DNA of 64,000 nucleotides from Peptoniphilus_A genitalis (lineage in GTDB: Bacteria; Bacillota; Clostridia; Tissierellales; Peptoniphilaceae): assembly GCF_949769225.1 (NCBI RefSeq), contig NZ_CATKPB010000005.1; one strand, 5' to 3'. The notes below the pieces were generated by a model. The model was given only the letters and a program-made list of their open reading frames with translations, did no database searches and had not been told where the DNA came from. Every line of letters starts with the position of its first letter. Position 1 is the first letter of the stretch. Positions 1 to 8,502 of the stretch are shown in pieces. A program made the position numbers and the translations under genes.

Positions 1-879
1 TCCCCCATCTTGAGAGTAGATTGGAGTAAATCTCAAGTGGTCAATCATAGTTGTTGTTACAACTTCCTTTGGAAGACTTAGATATTTTTCTTTAATTGAG
101 CCCTTTATTGGAGTAGGATACTCAACGATGTAAGTAAGTTCTTCTAAAAGATCTTCATTTTCGTGAATTTCGCCACCTAATGATTTAGCAATCTTTGTGG
201 ATTCGTATTTAATAATTTCACGTCTCTTATTTTGATCTAAAATTACATAGTTGTCCTCTAGTAATTTTTCGTAATTTTCTACCTTATCAATTTTTATTTC
301 AGATGAACCTAAAAATCTGTGACCCTTTGTTATGTTGCTAACTTGAATTCCTTCAAAATCAAATTCAACAACCTTGTCATTTAGAAGTGAAACAACCCAT
401 CTAATTGGTCTGGCAAATCTGATGTTTTTTCCACCCCAACGCATGTTTTTTGGGAAATTAATGTCTTTAATAAGACCAGGGATCATTTCCTTTATAATTT
501 CTGCAGAGTCTCTTCCTATTGAAGAAATGTGAGCAAACACATAGTCAGTACCCTTTACTTCTTTAATGACAATATCTTCTTCTGTGATTTTTTGAGAATT
601 CATAAAGCCTAATAGAGGTTTTGTAGGATTTTTTTCATCATCATAGGCAATCTTAAGGGCAGGCCCCTTAACTTCCTTAGTTATATCTTTTTGTTTTTCA
701 TCTAGTCCTTCAATAATAAGACTAAGTCTTCTTGGAGTTGCATAAACTTTAACATCTTTAAATCCAAGTTCATTTTCTACTAATAATTTTTGTGATTTTT
801 CTCTGAGTTGTTCTATTGCCATGTTGACAAATCTTGATGGTAACTCTTCAACTCCAATTTCAAGTAAATAATTATTCAT
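1..879 (-). CDS. glyS: Glycyl-tRNA synthetase beta subunit, 3' part outside window
   Basis: This is the beta chain of the alpha2-beta2 class II glycyl-tRNA synthetase, which charges tRNA-Gly in the cytoplasm; the beta subunit mainly binds tRNA. The frame is open from the ATG at 879 to the window edge (293 codons; the family is about 690). It begins MNNYLLEIGVEELPSRFV, the typical GlyS N-terminus, and contains the family-like segment YATPRRLSLIIEG. The start ATGAATAA overlaps the glyQ stop by 8 bases, so the two chains are translationally coupled. The family call is firm; the C-terminal tRNA-binding part cannot be seen. Confidence 0.96.
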   Translation of the reverse strand, partial: MNNYLLEIGVEELPSRFVNMAIEQLREKSQKLLVENELGFKDVKVYATPRRLSLIIEGLDEKQKDITKEVKGPALKIAYDDEKNPTKPLLGFMNSQKITEEDIVIKEVKGTDYVFAHISSIGRDSAEIIKEMIPGLIKDINFPKNMRWGGKNIRFARPIRWVVSLLNDKVVEFDFEGIQVSNITKGHRFLGSSEIKIDKVENYEKLLEDNYVILDQNKRREIIKYESTKIAKSLGGEIHENEDLLEELTYIVEYPTPIKGSIKEKYLSLPKEVVTTTMIDHLRFTPIYSQDGG

Positions 880-1756
880 CTATTTCACCTCTATTTATAA
901 GGGGATAATTCATTTCTTCTCTGTGTTTTAAATGAGTTTTTGCTACAATTCTGGCAAGATTCCTTACTCTTTGAATGTAACTTGTTCTTTCAGAAACAGA
1001 AAGAGCTCCTCTAGCGTCTAGTAAGTTAAAGGCATGAGAACACTTAAGAGTGTAGTCATAGGCATCTATAACAATATCTTCTTCAATAGTTCTTCGAGCT
1101 TCAGCTTCATACATATCAAAAAGTTTTCTTAGCATATCAATATCAGCTGTTTCAAAGGCATACTTTGAGTGCTCATATTCATTTTTCTTAAATACTTCTC
1201 CGTATGTTATGTTTTCATTGTACTTAATATCATAAACTGACTCAACATTTTGAAGATACATAGCAATTCTTTCAAGTCCATAAGTAAGCTCTGCACTTTC
1301 AAGGTCAAGGTTTACTCCACCTACTTGTTGGAAATAAGTAAATTGTGTTACTTCCATTCCATCAAGCCAAACTTCCCAACCTAGACCCCATGCACCAAGT
1401 GTAGGAGACTCCCAGTTGTCTTCAACAAATCTAATATCGTGCTTTTTTGGGTCGATTCCAATTGCAAAAAGAGAATCAAGATAAAGTTGTTGGACATCTT
1501 CTGGAGATGGTTTTAAAATAACTTGCAATTGGTGATGTTGATAAAGTCTATTTGGATTTTCACCATATCTACCATCTGCAGGTCTCCTTGAAGGTTCTAC
1601 GTAAACTACCTTCCATTCTTCTGGTCCAAGAGACCTTAAGAATGTATTAGGATTCATAGTTCCCGCACCTTTTTCAATGTCGTAAGGTTGCATAATTATT
1701 GCTCCCTTTTCCTTCCAATAATTTTCCAATGTCATTATTAAATCTTGGAAATACAT
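872..1756 (-). CDS. glyQ: Glycyl-tRNA synthetase alpha subunit
   Basis: This is the catalytic alpha chain of the tetrameric glycyl-tRNA synthetase; it activates glycine with ATP and charges tRNA-Gly. Its 294 residues match the usual length. The N-terminus MYFQDLIMTLENYW, the class II segment TFLRSLGPEEW, and YVEPSRRPADGRYGENPNR are hallmarks of the family, followed by the WEVWLDGMEVTQFTYFQQ region. An AAGGAGG site lies a few bases before the ATG, directly after the recO stop, and glyS overlaps its end. It sits in the recO-glyQ-glyS order common in Firmicutes. I see no T-box in front of it because it lies inside a long operon. Confidence 0.98.
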   Translation of the reverse strand: MYFQDLIMTLENYWKEKGAIIMQPYDIEKGAGTMNPNTFLRSLGPEEWKVVYVEPSRRPADGRYGENPNRLYQHHQLQVILKPSPEDVQQLYLDSLFAIGIDPKKHDIRFVEDNWESPTLGAWGLGWEVWLDGMEVTQFTYFQQVGGVNLDLESAELTYGLERIAMYLQNVESVYDIKYNENITYGEVFKKNEYEHSKYAFETADIDMLRKLFDMYEAEARRTIEEDIVIDAYDYTLKCSHAFNLLDARGALSVSERTSYIQRVRNLARIVAKTHLKHREEMNYPLINRGEIDE

Positions 1757-1766
1757 TTTTTCCTCC

Positions 1767-2471
1767 TTAATTAAACAGCTTGTCAGACTTAAAACTGCTT
1801 ATATCTAAATTGTATTTTATATATTTTATTATAATATTATGCAGGTATTTTTTTCTGCTTTTTTCAATATCTTCTATATTTTCTAATTCTTCAAGCTTGC
1901 CATAAAGAATTGCATTTAAGAAATGTAAATCTCTTCTTGTCAGTGAAAAGGAATAAGGATCCTGAAAATCGATTATACCCTCCCTAATAGAGAAATAAGA
2001 TTTTTCTTTAATATCCAGTTTTGGTCTGTAACCTATAAAACTAAGATATTTTAATTCAAAGGCAAGAGCAAGACCTATGGGGTCTTTAGTAAAATTAAAA
2101 AAATTTAAGGTTTTTCTCAAAAGGTCAAAAGCTTTTTTGTTAGCCTCACCACTTATAGATGATTTATCTATAATCTCTAGTAATAAGGATGCGTAAACTA
2201 AGTTATCGTAATTTTCTCTGATTTTAAAGTTCGATTCTAAAATTTTTGAATCACTAATATAGAAAAAACTTTGCCCCTTTTTTAAGAGATATTCATTTAG
2301 ACCAAAAACTTGTGAAACACTTAAATTTCTTGATTTAGGACTCATAGCTCCTTTTACCATAATGGAAATCTTCCCATATTCCTTGGTGAAAACCCTAATT
2401 ATTTTAGAAGATTCACCAAATCCCATTTCATTTAGGACTATGCCTAGAGTGTAATTATTTGTCGTAACCAA
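1767..2471 (-). CDS. recO: DNA repair protein RecO
   Basis: RecO is a recombination mediator that helps load RecA onto gapped single-stranded DNA in the RecFOR pathway. The protein is 234 residues, normal for the family. It has the N-terminal OB-fold signature (IVLNEMGFGESSKIIRVFT) and SIMVKGAMSPKSR, then an alpha-helical C-terminal part. The start is a TTG at 2471, because no ATG occurs until residue 16, inside the conserved OB fold. It overlaps the end of era by 17 bases. The era-recO-glyQS order is typical. The C-terminal part lacks an obvious CxxC zinc site, as in several Firmicutes RecO proteins. Confidence 0.93.
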   Translation of the reverse strand: MVTTNNYTLGIVLNEMGFGESSKIIRVFTKEYGKISIMVKGAMSPKSRNLSVSQVFGLNEYLLKKGQSFFYISDSKILESNFKIRENYDNLVYASLLLEIIDKSSISGEANKKAFDLLRKTLNFFNFTKDPIGLALAFELKYLSFIGYRPKLDIKEKSYFSIREGIIDFQDPYSFSLTRRDLHFLNAILYGKLEELENIEDIEKSRKKYLHNIIIKYIKYNLDISSFKSDKLFN

Positions 2472-3360
2472 ATCTCTTTACCAAATTGTCTCTATCTCTC
2501 CAGTTTTTCTCAACCTTAACCCAAATTTGAAGATTTACCTTGGCATCTAGAAGTCTTTCGGCTTCTTCTCTTGCTTCAGTCCCAATTCTTTTTAGCATGG
2601 AACCATTTTTCCCAATAAGAATTCCCTTGTGAGTATCTCTTTCAACATAAATATTTGCATCAATATCATACATATTTTTATCTGCTCTTTTTTTGAATTT
2701 TTCAATTGAGATAGCAAGACCATGTGGAACTTCTTCATTTAAATACATAAGTCCCTTTTCTCTTATGATTTCTGCAACAATAAATCTCTCATTTTTGTCA
2801 GTAATCATATCTTCTGGATAGTACATTGGTCCTTGTTTTAAAAACTTTTTGAGAGTTTCTAAGTAAATATCTACACCATCATTTTTCATTGCAGATATAG
2901 GAATTATATCATCAAAAATCTCTTCTTCTGCATACATTGAAATAATTTCTAAGAGTTCATCTTTTCTTATTGTATCAACCTTATTTATTAAAAGTATAAT
3001 AGGTAGTTTACCTTTATATTCTTTTAAGATATCTATAATTGATCTTTCAGCCCTACCAATTTTTTTTGAAGTATCCACAATATAGGTAATAACATCTGAA
3101 TCTTCTATGCCCTCTTTAGATTCAGTTAGCATGAATTCTCCCAACTTATTTTTTGGTTTTTGTATTCCAGGCGTATCTAAAAATATTATTTGAGCATCTT
3201 CATCTGTATGGATAAAGGTAATATTTTGTCTTGTTGTTTGAGGCTTTGAAGAAATAGCTGAAATTTTTTCTCCAATAATTGCATTTAGTAATGTAGATTT
3301 ACCAACATTGGGCCTCCCTATTACTGATACATATCCCGATTTAAAATTATTTTCTGTCAT
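2455..3360 (-). CDS. era: GTPase Era
   Basis: Era is an essential GTPase that binds 16S rRNA near its 3' end and assists 30S assembly. About 301 residues: a GTPase domain with G1 GRPNVGKST, G3 DTPG and G4 NKVD, then a C-terminal KH RNA-binding domain containing GILIGKNGSMLKRIG. I place the start at the ATG at 3360 (MTENNFKSGYVSVIGRP), preceded by GGAG about six bases away. The open frame extends 20 codons upstream, but that extension lies inside cdd and is not conserved in kind. The start overlaps the cdd 3' end by 14 bases and the stop overlaps recO. Confidence 0.97.
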   Translation of the reverse strand: MTENNFKSGYVSVIGRPNVGKSTLLNAIIGEKISAISSKPQTTRQNITFIHTDEDAQIIFLDTPGIQKPKNKLGEFMLTESKEGIEDSDVITYIVDTSKKIGRAERSIIDILKEYKGKLPIILLINKVDTIRKDELLEIISMYAEEEIFDDIIPISAMKNDGVDIYLETLKKFLKQGPMYYPEDMITDKNERFIVAEIIREKGLMYLNEEVPHGLAISIEKFKKRADKNMYDIDANIYVERDTHKGILIGKNGSMLKRIGTEAREEAERLLDAKVNLQIWVKVEKNWRDRDNLVKRFGYDK

Positions 3361-3760
3361 TTTCATCTCCATCCAGGTCTTCTGGACCAAAGGAATGAGG
3401 TAAAATTTCCTCCATCCCAAATATTTTATAGTCTTCAGTAGAGTTCGCTATTATTATTTCAGGATTTTTTGAAAATTCACGAATAACTTGTCTACATACT
3501 CCACAAGGAAAAGTGTAATCACTGTCCCCAACTACAGCTATCTTTTTAATCTCTCTCTTACCTTCAGATACTGCTTTAAATATTGCGGTCCTCTCTGCGC
3601 AGTTAGTTGGAGAGTAAGAAGCTATTTCAATGTTTCCACCAGAATAAACTGACCCATCTTCCATCTCAACTGCACAACCCACATTAAAGTGTGAGTAAGG
3701 CGTATATGTCATATTATCTCTTGCATCAATAGCAAGTTCAATTAATTTTTTATATTCCAT
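3347..3760 (-). CDS. cdd: Cytidine deaminase
   Basis: This enzyme deaminates cytidine and deoxycytidine to uridine and deoxyuridine for pyrimidine salvage. The zinc-dependent active site is visible as CAERTAIF (zinc Cys and proton-shuttle Glu) and PCGVCRQVI (two zinc cysteines). Its 137 residues fit the small homotetrameric type, and the N-terminal TPYSHFNVGCAVEMEDG segment is standard. It lies between the diacylglycerol kinase fusion and era, a frequent Firmicutes arrangement, and overlaps era by 14 bases. Confidence 0.96.
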   Translation of the reverse strand: MEYKKLIELAIDARDNMTYTPYSHFNVGCAVEMEDGSVYSGGNIEIASYSPTNCAERTAIFKAVSEGKREIKKIAVVGDSDYTFPCGVCRQVIREFSKNPEIIIANSTEDYKIFGMEEILPHSFGPEDLDGDENDRK

Positions 3761-4468
3761 TTAACCAACTACCTTAAAAACAAATATTGCTACACAAATC
3801 CCAAGAATTGCTCCAACTATAACTTCGGAAACCTTGTGAATTTTACCTTCTACCCTACTTTCTGCAACGAGAAAAGCCAGCCCAAAGGAGCAAAGTGTCA
3901 CAAGAGAATTTTCTGCTATCATAGTAATAATTGTGGCAGCACAAAAAGAAATTGCCGAGTGACCACTTAGGCCGCCTCCTTGGAAATATGTACCTCCACT
4001 TTTCTTAGCCATCAAAAGCTTGGCACCAACTGTTGCTATAATAATGATAAGCAAGGATACAAAGGCCAAGTGATTTGGCATATTCTTTATCTTAAATAGA
4101 AGCAAATCCCCAAAAGAAGCAAACTTGTCATAAAATACTAAGTAAGCAACGATAACTGCATTTAATGCTGTAATTAAAACTGCTCCAGCTGATACGTCCT
4201 TTATATACTTTGCAATAGGATTGTACTCCTGAACTACTAAATCAACAGTCCTTTCTATTGCAGTGTTAATCATTTCTGCAAATACAACCAGCGTAATGGC
4301 AAATAACATTAAGAGAAATTCTGTAGATGATATATCGAAGAAAAGTGACAAAATTATAATTCCAAGAGCAGCAAGGTAATGAAACTTCATGTTTCTCTCT
4401 GTTTTCAATACAGAAATAATACCCTGGACCGCGTAATTAAATGATGAAATAAAGCGTCCTTTTTTCAT
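3761..4468 (-). CDS. Diacylglycerol/undecaprenol kinase fused to a PAP2-like phosphatase domain
   Basis: Two membrane domains lie in one chain of about 235 residues. Residues 1-125 form a prokaryotic diacylglycerol kinase fold: an amphipathic helix, three membrane spans and the signature EMINTAIERTVDLV with its catalytic Glu. In Gram-positives this family phosphorylates undecaprenol. The C-terminal half carries LSGHSAISF and AESRVEGKIHKVSEV, matching the SGH and SRxxxxxH motifs of PAP2 phosphatases. A kinase and a phosphatase for the same lipid carrier in one polypeptide suggests control of the undecaprenyl phosphate pool (inference). An ATG at 4468 behind AGGTGA is preferred over an upstream TTG at 4489. 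Confidence 0.9.
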   Translation of the reverse strand: MKKGRFISSFNYAVQGIISVLKTERNMKFHYLAALGIIILSLFFDISSTEFLLMLFAITLVVFAEMINTAIERTVDLVVQEYNPIAKYIKDVSAGAVLITALNAVIVAYLVFYDKFASFGDLLLFKIKNMPNHLAFVSLLIIIIATVGAKLLMAKKSGGTYFQGGGLSGHSAISFCAATIITMIAENSLVTLCSFGLAFLVAESRVEGKIHKVSEVIVGAILGICVAIFVFKVVG

Positions 4469-4472
4469 AAAA

Positions 4473-4919
4473 TCACCTATAAATTTCAAGTTCCTTCATG
4501 GATAACTTTTCTCTTTCTCTCATTTCTCTTTTGTCTTCTTCTTCCATGTGATCGTATCCTAAGAGATGGAGAATACTGTGTACTGTTAAATAAGAAAGTT
4601 CTCTTTCATGAGAATGACCAAGCTCTTCTGCTTGTTCCATTACTCTTCTTGTATTTATTATAACATCTCCAAGAATCCTCTTGTCTATAATAAATTCATC
4701 ATCCATGGGAAAAGATAATACATCAGTAGATCTATCTACTCCCCTGTAATCCCTATTTAAGTTCTTAATTTCTTCATCTCCAACAAAAGAAACAGATACT
4801 TCAACTTCATCATCAAGACCTTCAACTTTTAAAACAGAAGCAATTGATTTTTCGACTAATGATTTTATTTCATCAGTTATTTCTATATCATCTTGCCTGT
4901 CATCGTAGTAAACTTCCAT
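4473..4919 (-). CDS. ybeY: Endoribonuclease YbeY (16S rRNA maturation)
   Basis: YbeY is a zinc-dependent single-strand endoribonuclease needed for 16S rRNA 3'-end maturation and ribosome quality control. The zinc motif HxxxHxxGYDH is seen as HSILHLLGYDH near residue 115. The STDVLSFPMDDE segment, with the conserved Asp and Ser, is also present. The 148-residue length is usual. Its ATG overlaps the phoH stop by one base, and the next gene begins four bases after its stop. The phoH-ybeY-dgkA-cdd-era series is a classical ribosome and envelope operon. Confidence 0.96.
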   Translation of the reverse strand: MEVYYDDRQDDIEITDEIKSLVEKSIASVLKVEGLDDEVEVSVSFVGDEEIKNLNRDYRGVDRSTDVLSFPMDDEFIIDKRILGDVIINTRRVMEQAEELGHSHERELSYLTVHSILHLLGYDHMEEEDKREMREREKLSMKELEIYR

Positions 4920-5932
4920 TATTTACTCCAGTTCTTTGACTTCTTGGCCTCAATTACTTTTTTGGCCTTGTCATTTGTCTTTTCATATTTTTCGTATGCA
5001 TCAATTATTCTTTGAACAAGGGCGTGACGAACAATATCATTTTTATTTAGATAAGTTATTCCAATTCCCTTTACTCCATCAAGAATCTTTAGCACAGTCT
5101 TTAGACCAGATTGCTTACCTCTTGGTAGGTCTATTTGTGTAACATCACCAGTGACAATAGCCTTAGAACCATATCCAAGTCTTGTCAAAAACATCTTCAT
5201 TTGTTCATTAGTGGTGTTTTGTGCCTCATCTAAGATAACAAAGGCTGAGTCAAGAGTTCTACCCCTCATGTAAGCAAGTGGTGCAACCTCAATGAGTCCC
5301 TTTTCAAATAAATTGTTATATGTGTCATGTCCAAGTATTTCAAATAATGCATCATAAAGGGGTCTTAAATACGGATCTACTTTATTTTGTAAATCTCCAG
5401 GAAGGAAACCCAAATTTTCTCCTGCCTCTACAGCAGGTCTTGTCAAAATAATTCTGTTAACTTCTTTTGCTTTAAAGGCACGAACTGCTGCTGCCATAGC
5501 AAGATATGTTTTACCAGTACCTGCTGGTCCAATCCCAAAAACAATGTCATTATTGTTTATGTTGTCGATATATCTCTTTTGACCAAGAGTCTTAGCTCGA
5601 ATGGGCTTACCCATGGATGTATAGACCAAGGTATCCTTTAAGAGCTCTGCCACTGGCCTCTTTTCATTATTTTTAATAAGTGAGATCGCGTATCTTACAT
5701 CTGATAGACTTAAAGAATTTTGTTGTCTAGCAGTTTCAACTAAGTTTGTTAAAAGAACTGCCCCGTCTTCAACTGCGTCTTCTTCTCCGCTTATAAAAAT
5801 CTTGTCTGCCTTGGATTTAATAATAAGCCCTAGTTCTTTTTCTATAAGAGCAATATTTTCATCTAGCTTTCCAAATAAAATTGACATCAAATTTATATCA
5901 TTAATTTCAATGGATTTTTCCATTTTTGTCAA
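4919..5932 (-). CDS. phoH: PhoH-like ATPase (YbeZ)
   Basis: This is a cytoplasmic P-loop ATPase of the PhoH/YbeZ family, thought to work with YbeY in RNA metabolism; its substrate is not settled. The Walker A motif GPAGTGKTYLA and Walker B AFVILDEAQNT are clear, and MFLTRLGYGSKAIVTGD is typical of the family. Length is 337 residues. The start is taken as the TTG at 5932: AAGGGGG sits 8 bases before it, but 17 bases before the alternative ATG at 5923. It is the first gene of the phoH-ybeY-dgk-cdd-era-recO-glyQS cluster. Confidence 0.95.
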   Translation of the reverse strand: MTKMEKSIEINDINLMSILFGKLDENIALIEKELGLIIKSKADKIFISGEEDAVEDGAVLLTNLVETARQQNSLSLSDVRYAISLIKNNEKRPVAELLKDTLVYTSMGKPIRAKTLGQKRYIDNINNNDIVFGIGPAGTGKTYLAMAAAVRAFKAKEVNRIILTRPAVEAGENLGFLPGDLQNKVDPYLRPLYDALFEILGHDTYNNLFEKGLIEVAPLAYMRGRTLDSAFVILDEAQNTTNEQMKMFLTRLGYGSKAIVTGDVTQIDLPRGKQSGLKTVLKILDGVKGIGITYLNKNDIVRHALVQRIIDAYEKYEKTNDKAKKVIEAKKSKNWSK

Positions 5933-5960
5933 AAAATATACCCCCTTAAACGTGACTTTA

Positions 5961-5969
5961 ATAATACCA
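5961..5969 (-). promoter_or_regulatory. Extended -10 promoter for the phoH operon
   Basis: On the minus strand TGG-TATTAT forms an extended -10 element 29 bases before the TTG start of phoH. There is no good -35. It directly follows the terminator of the upstream floA unit, so the phoH-to-glyS operon probably starts here. Confidence 0.5.
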
Positions 5970-5973
5970 CAAA

Positions 5974-6012
5974 AAGGCCTACTTTTCCATAGATTATGGA
6001 AAGCAAGCCTTG
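5974..6012 (-). terminator. Intrinsic terminator after the floA unit
   Basis: On the minus strand a stem of AAGGC and TTTCCAT closes on ATGGAAA and GCCTT with a short loop, followed by a T run. It lies just after the stop at 6015. Confidence 0.7.
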
Positions 6013-6014
6013 AT

Positions 6015-6683
6015 TTATCTAAGACTTAAAGGTTTATCAAAAATCTCTTTATAAATTTGAATTTTAGGTAAATCTTCTTCATTAAAGTTTAGAAAATTAT
6101 CAATAAAGTTTTCGCCCTCTTCATCTTCATAAATAACCCTGTCTGATTCGCATTCTTTTATGAATTCACTTTCAAAAATCTTGTCAGGAATTTTCTCTAG
6201 ATTAAGAGAACCTTCTAAAACTTCCTTCTTATCTTCAGATTTTGAATTTTTTAAATCTTTATCCGATAAAGATTTCTTTTCTACAAGTTTCCTCTTAAGT
6301 TCTCTTTGGGCATAAATAGGTTCTTTATTGACAAGTTTTTTATCACTTTTTTCTCTAATCTTATCTTCAGATTTATCCTTTTCTTCTTTAAAGATTTCTT
6401 TAATACTTTTTCCTAAAGTTTCCTTCTTATCTTTTTCTTTCTCTTTTTCTTTTTCTTCTTTGATTATTTTTTTGATTTCATCAATTAAACTTTCTGAATC
6501 TGATTTCATGTTGCCATGATTATTTTTAGAGTTTGGATTATTTCTATCAGCTTCATAAAAATCCTCTGTCATTTTCTTTTTGCCTCTGTTGAGAACAGTT
6601 AAGAGAACTTTGAAAATAACAATGAATATTATGGCCGGCATGAGAGAAATAATAGCAATTACTAAACTAAAAATAGATCCCAT
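6015..6683 (-). CDS. Unknown membrane-anchored Lys/Glu-rich protein downstream of floA
   Basis: I recognise no family. The 222-residue protein has one N-terminal membrane span (about residues 3-27, GSIFSLVIAIISLMPAIIFI), then a highly charged stretch (about 40-150) rich in Lys, Glu, Asp and Ser with runs such as EKEKEKEKDKKE. This looks disordered or coiled-coil. A more ordered acidic tail follows (FIDNFLNFNEEDLPKIQIYKEIF). The start overlaps the floA stop, so it is co-translated with the flotillin-like protein and precedes a terminator. A role as membrane-microdomain partner or scaffold is inferred only from context. The low-complexity composition makes homology hard to judge. Confidence 0.75.
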   Translation of the reverse strand: MGSIFSLVIAIISLMPAIIFIVIFKVLLTVLNRGKKKMTEDFYEADRNNPNSKNNHGNMKSDSESLIDEIKKIIKEEKEKEKEKDKKETLGKSIKEIFKEEKDKSEDKIREKSDKKLVNKEPIYAQRELKRKLVEKKSLSDKDLKNSKSEDKKEVLEGSLNLEKIPDKIFESEFIKECESDRVIYEDEEGENFIDNFLNFNEEDLPKIQIYKEIFDKPLSLR

Positions 6684-7675
6684 TATTTATTGTCCTTTTT
6701 GTGGTTTTTTTCAGGTATTTTTGAAATTGACTTTCTCATATCAGTATCAGAGTTTATATTTTGCATCTTATAATAATCAAAGACTCCAAGATTTCCACTT
6801 TTTAAAGCTTCTGCCATTGCAATTGGTACTTGAGACTCTGCTTCTACTACCTTTGCTCTCATGGCTTCTACTTCAGCCTTCATTTCTTGTTCACGAGCAA
6901 GGGCCATAGCACGTCTTTCTGATGCCTTAGCTTCAGATATTCTCTTATCAGCTTCAGCTTGATCAGTTTGCAATCTCGCACCAATATTTCTTGCAACGTC
7001 AACATCTGCTATATCAATAGATAAAATTTCGTAAGCTGTACCGGAGTCAAGTCCCTTGTCTAATACAACTCTTGAAATTGAATCAGGATTTTCTAGAACT
7101 GACTTATAACTCTTTGATGAACCCACTGTTGTTACAATACCTTCTCCAACTCTTGCAATAATAGTTTGTTCACCGGCACCACCAACAAGTCTTTCTATGT
7201 TGGCCCTAACAGTTACCTTTGCCTTAACTATAACTTCAATACCATCTTGAGCAACAGCAGAAATGTTTGGTGTTTCAATTACTTTTGGGTTTACAGAAAC
7301 TTGAACTGCTTCAAGAACATCTCTACCTGCAAGGTCAATAGCAGCTGCCCTTTCAAATTGAAGAGGTATGTTTGCCCTTTGTGCAGCTATAAGCGCATCT
7401 ACAAGAGTATTGACATTACCACCTGCAAGATAGTGGGCTTCAAGACTAGCTATTTCAAGATTAAGCCCAGCCTTAGTTGCCTTTATAGCAGGTCTAACAA
7501 TTCTTGATGGCTTAACTCTTCTAAGTTTCATTCCAATAAGCTCTGATATCTTGATTTTAACACCAGAGAAAAATGCAGTTACCCAAAGTCCCACTGGTAC
7601 GAAGGACAAGAACATGGATACTACTATGATTATTACTGCAATTATTAAGATACTTCCAATTGGATAATATGACAT
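6683..7675 (-). CDS. floA: Flotillin-like protein FloA (YqfA)
   Basis: FloA is an integral membrane protein that oligomerises and organises membrane microdomains in Firmicutes. Its 330 residues start with a hydrophobic hairpin (about 5-40). A PHB/SPFH-like region follows, including DALIAAQRANIPL and DLAGRDVLEAVQVSVNP. Then comes a Glu/Ala-rich helical region (about 235-290) with EAKASERRAMALAREQEMK, as in the YqfA family. It sits 8 bases after an NfeD-family gene, the usual partner, and its stop overlaps the following unknown gene. Confidence 0.96.
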   Translation of the reverse strand: MSYYPIGSILIIAVIIIVVSMFLSFVPVGLWVTAFFSGVKIKISELIGMKLRRVKPSRIVRPAIKATKAGLNLEIASLEAHYLAGGNVNTLVDALIAAQRANIPLQFERAAAIDLAGRDVLEAVQVSVNPKVIETPNISAVAQDGIEVIVKAKVTVRANIERLVGGAGEQTIIARVGEGIVTTVGSSKSYKSVLENPDSISRVVLDKGLDSGTAYEILSIDIADVDVARNIGARLQTDQAEADKRISEAKASERRAMALAREQEMKAEVEAMRAKVVEAESQVPIAMAEALKSGNLGVFDYYKMQNINSDTDMRKSISKIPEKNHKKDNK

Positions 7676-7683
7676 AATTCCTC

Positions 7684-8406
7684 CTAATTTTTTTCGACGT
7701 AAACTCTTGCGCCACTAATTCTAACAACAACTACTGATTCATCTTTTCCAATAAATCCAGTGTTTGAAACTACTTCTATCTTCCTATCTCCCAATATAGC
7801 ATAACCTGTTGGTCTAAGGGGAGTTTTTGTAAGTAATATATCGCCCATCGAAACCTCTTCAGCCTTAACACTTACATAGCCCTTATCGCTAGAACTTTCT
7901 TTAAAAAGTCTAAGCCTATTAATTGCTTTAGATTTAATTCCTCTTTTAACTAGCACATATCCAAGAATTAATGCAATAACTAGAGTAAGGGCTAGGGAAA
8001 ACAGAGCAAAATAAATGTCGCTCATTGACAAAACTAAGCCTGCAGAAACTGCAATAATCCCACTGACTCCAGCAACTCCAAATCCTGGTATCATTATTTC
8101 AAAGCCTAATAAGAGCAAACCTATAACAAATAAGGAGATTTCAAAAATGTTTGTATTCCCCATTTTTATAGATCCCCAAAAAAAGGCAATAAAGCAGGCT
8201 ATTGAAAGAATTCCAGATATGCCAAAACCTGGTGTCAAAACTTCAAAAACTGCTGCTACAATTGCCACAATAAGTAAAATAGCAAAAATGTAATCATTAG
8301 AAAATATACTTTCTAAAGATCTTATGCCCTCACCTTGTGCATAGACAAAGTTTATTAAAAGCATTAAAAGTGGAAGACTATAAAATAAATTTTTTTGTTT
8401 TTTCAA
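7684..8406 (-). CDS. NfeD-family membrane protein, partner of FloA
   Basis: NfeD proteins are polytopic membrane proteins paired with flotillin/stomatin genes. This one has an N-terminal hydrophobic segment, several further spans (about residues 40-160) with the Gly-rich turns LTPGFGISG and MIPGFGVAG, and a C-terminal soluble OB-fold-like domain with SVKAEEVSMGD and GFIGKDESVVVVRISG. I choose the TTG at 8406 because AGGAGG lies five bases before it. The alternative ATG at 8433 has only a weak GGGG. Length is then 240 residues. It lacks the N-terminal ClpP-like protease domain of long NfeD forms. Confidence 0.88.
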   Translation of the reverse strand: MKKQKNLFYSLPLLMLLINFVYAQGEGIRSLESIFSNDYIFAILLIVAIVAAVFEVLTPGFGISGILSIACFIAFFWGSIKMGNTNIFEISLFVIGLLLLGFEIMIPGFGVAGVSGIIAVSAGLVLSMSDIYFALFSLALTLVIALILGYVLVKRGIKSKAINRLRLFKESSSDKGYVSVKAEEVSMGDILLTKTPLRPTGYAILGDRKIEVVSNTGFIGKDESVVVVRISGARVYVEKN

Positions 8407-8502
8407 TTTAACCTCCTTTGCACTTGTTAACATTTTACCCCAAAATTTTTATCAATAATCTAAATTATAAAAAAGATTAGGAATTTAAATTATTAATATT
8501 TA

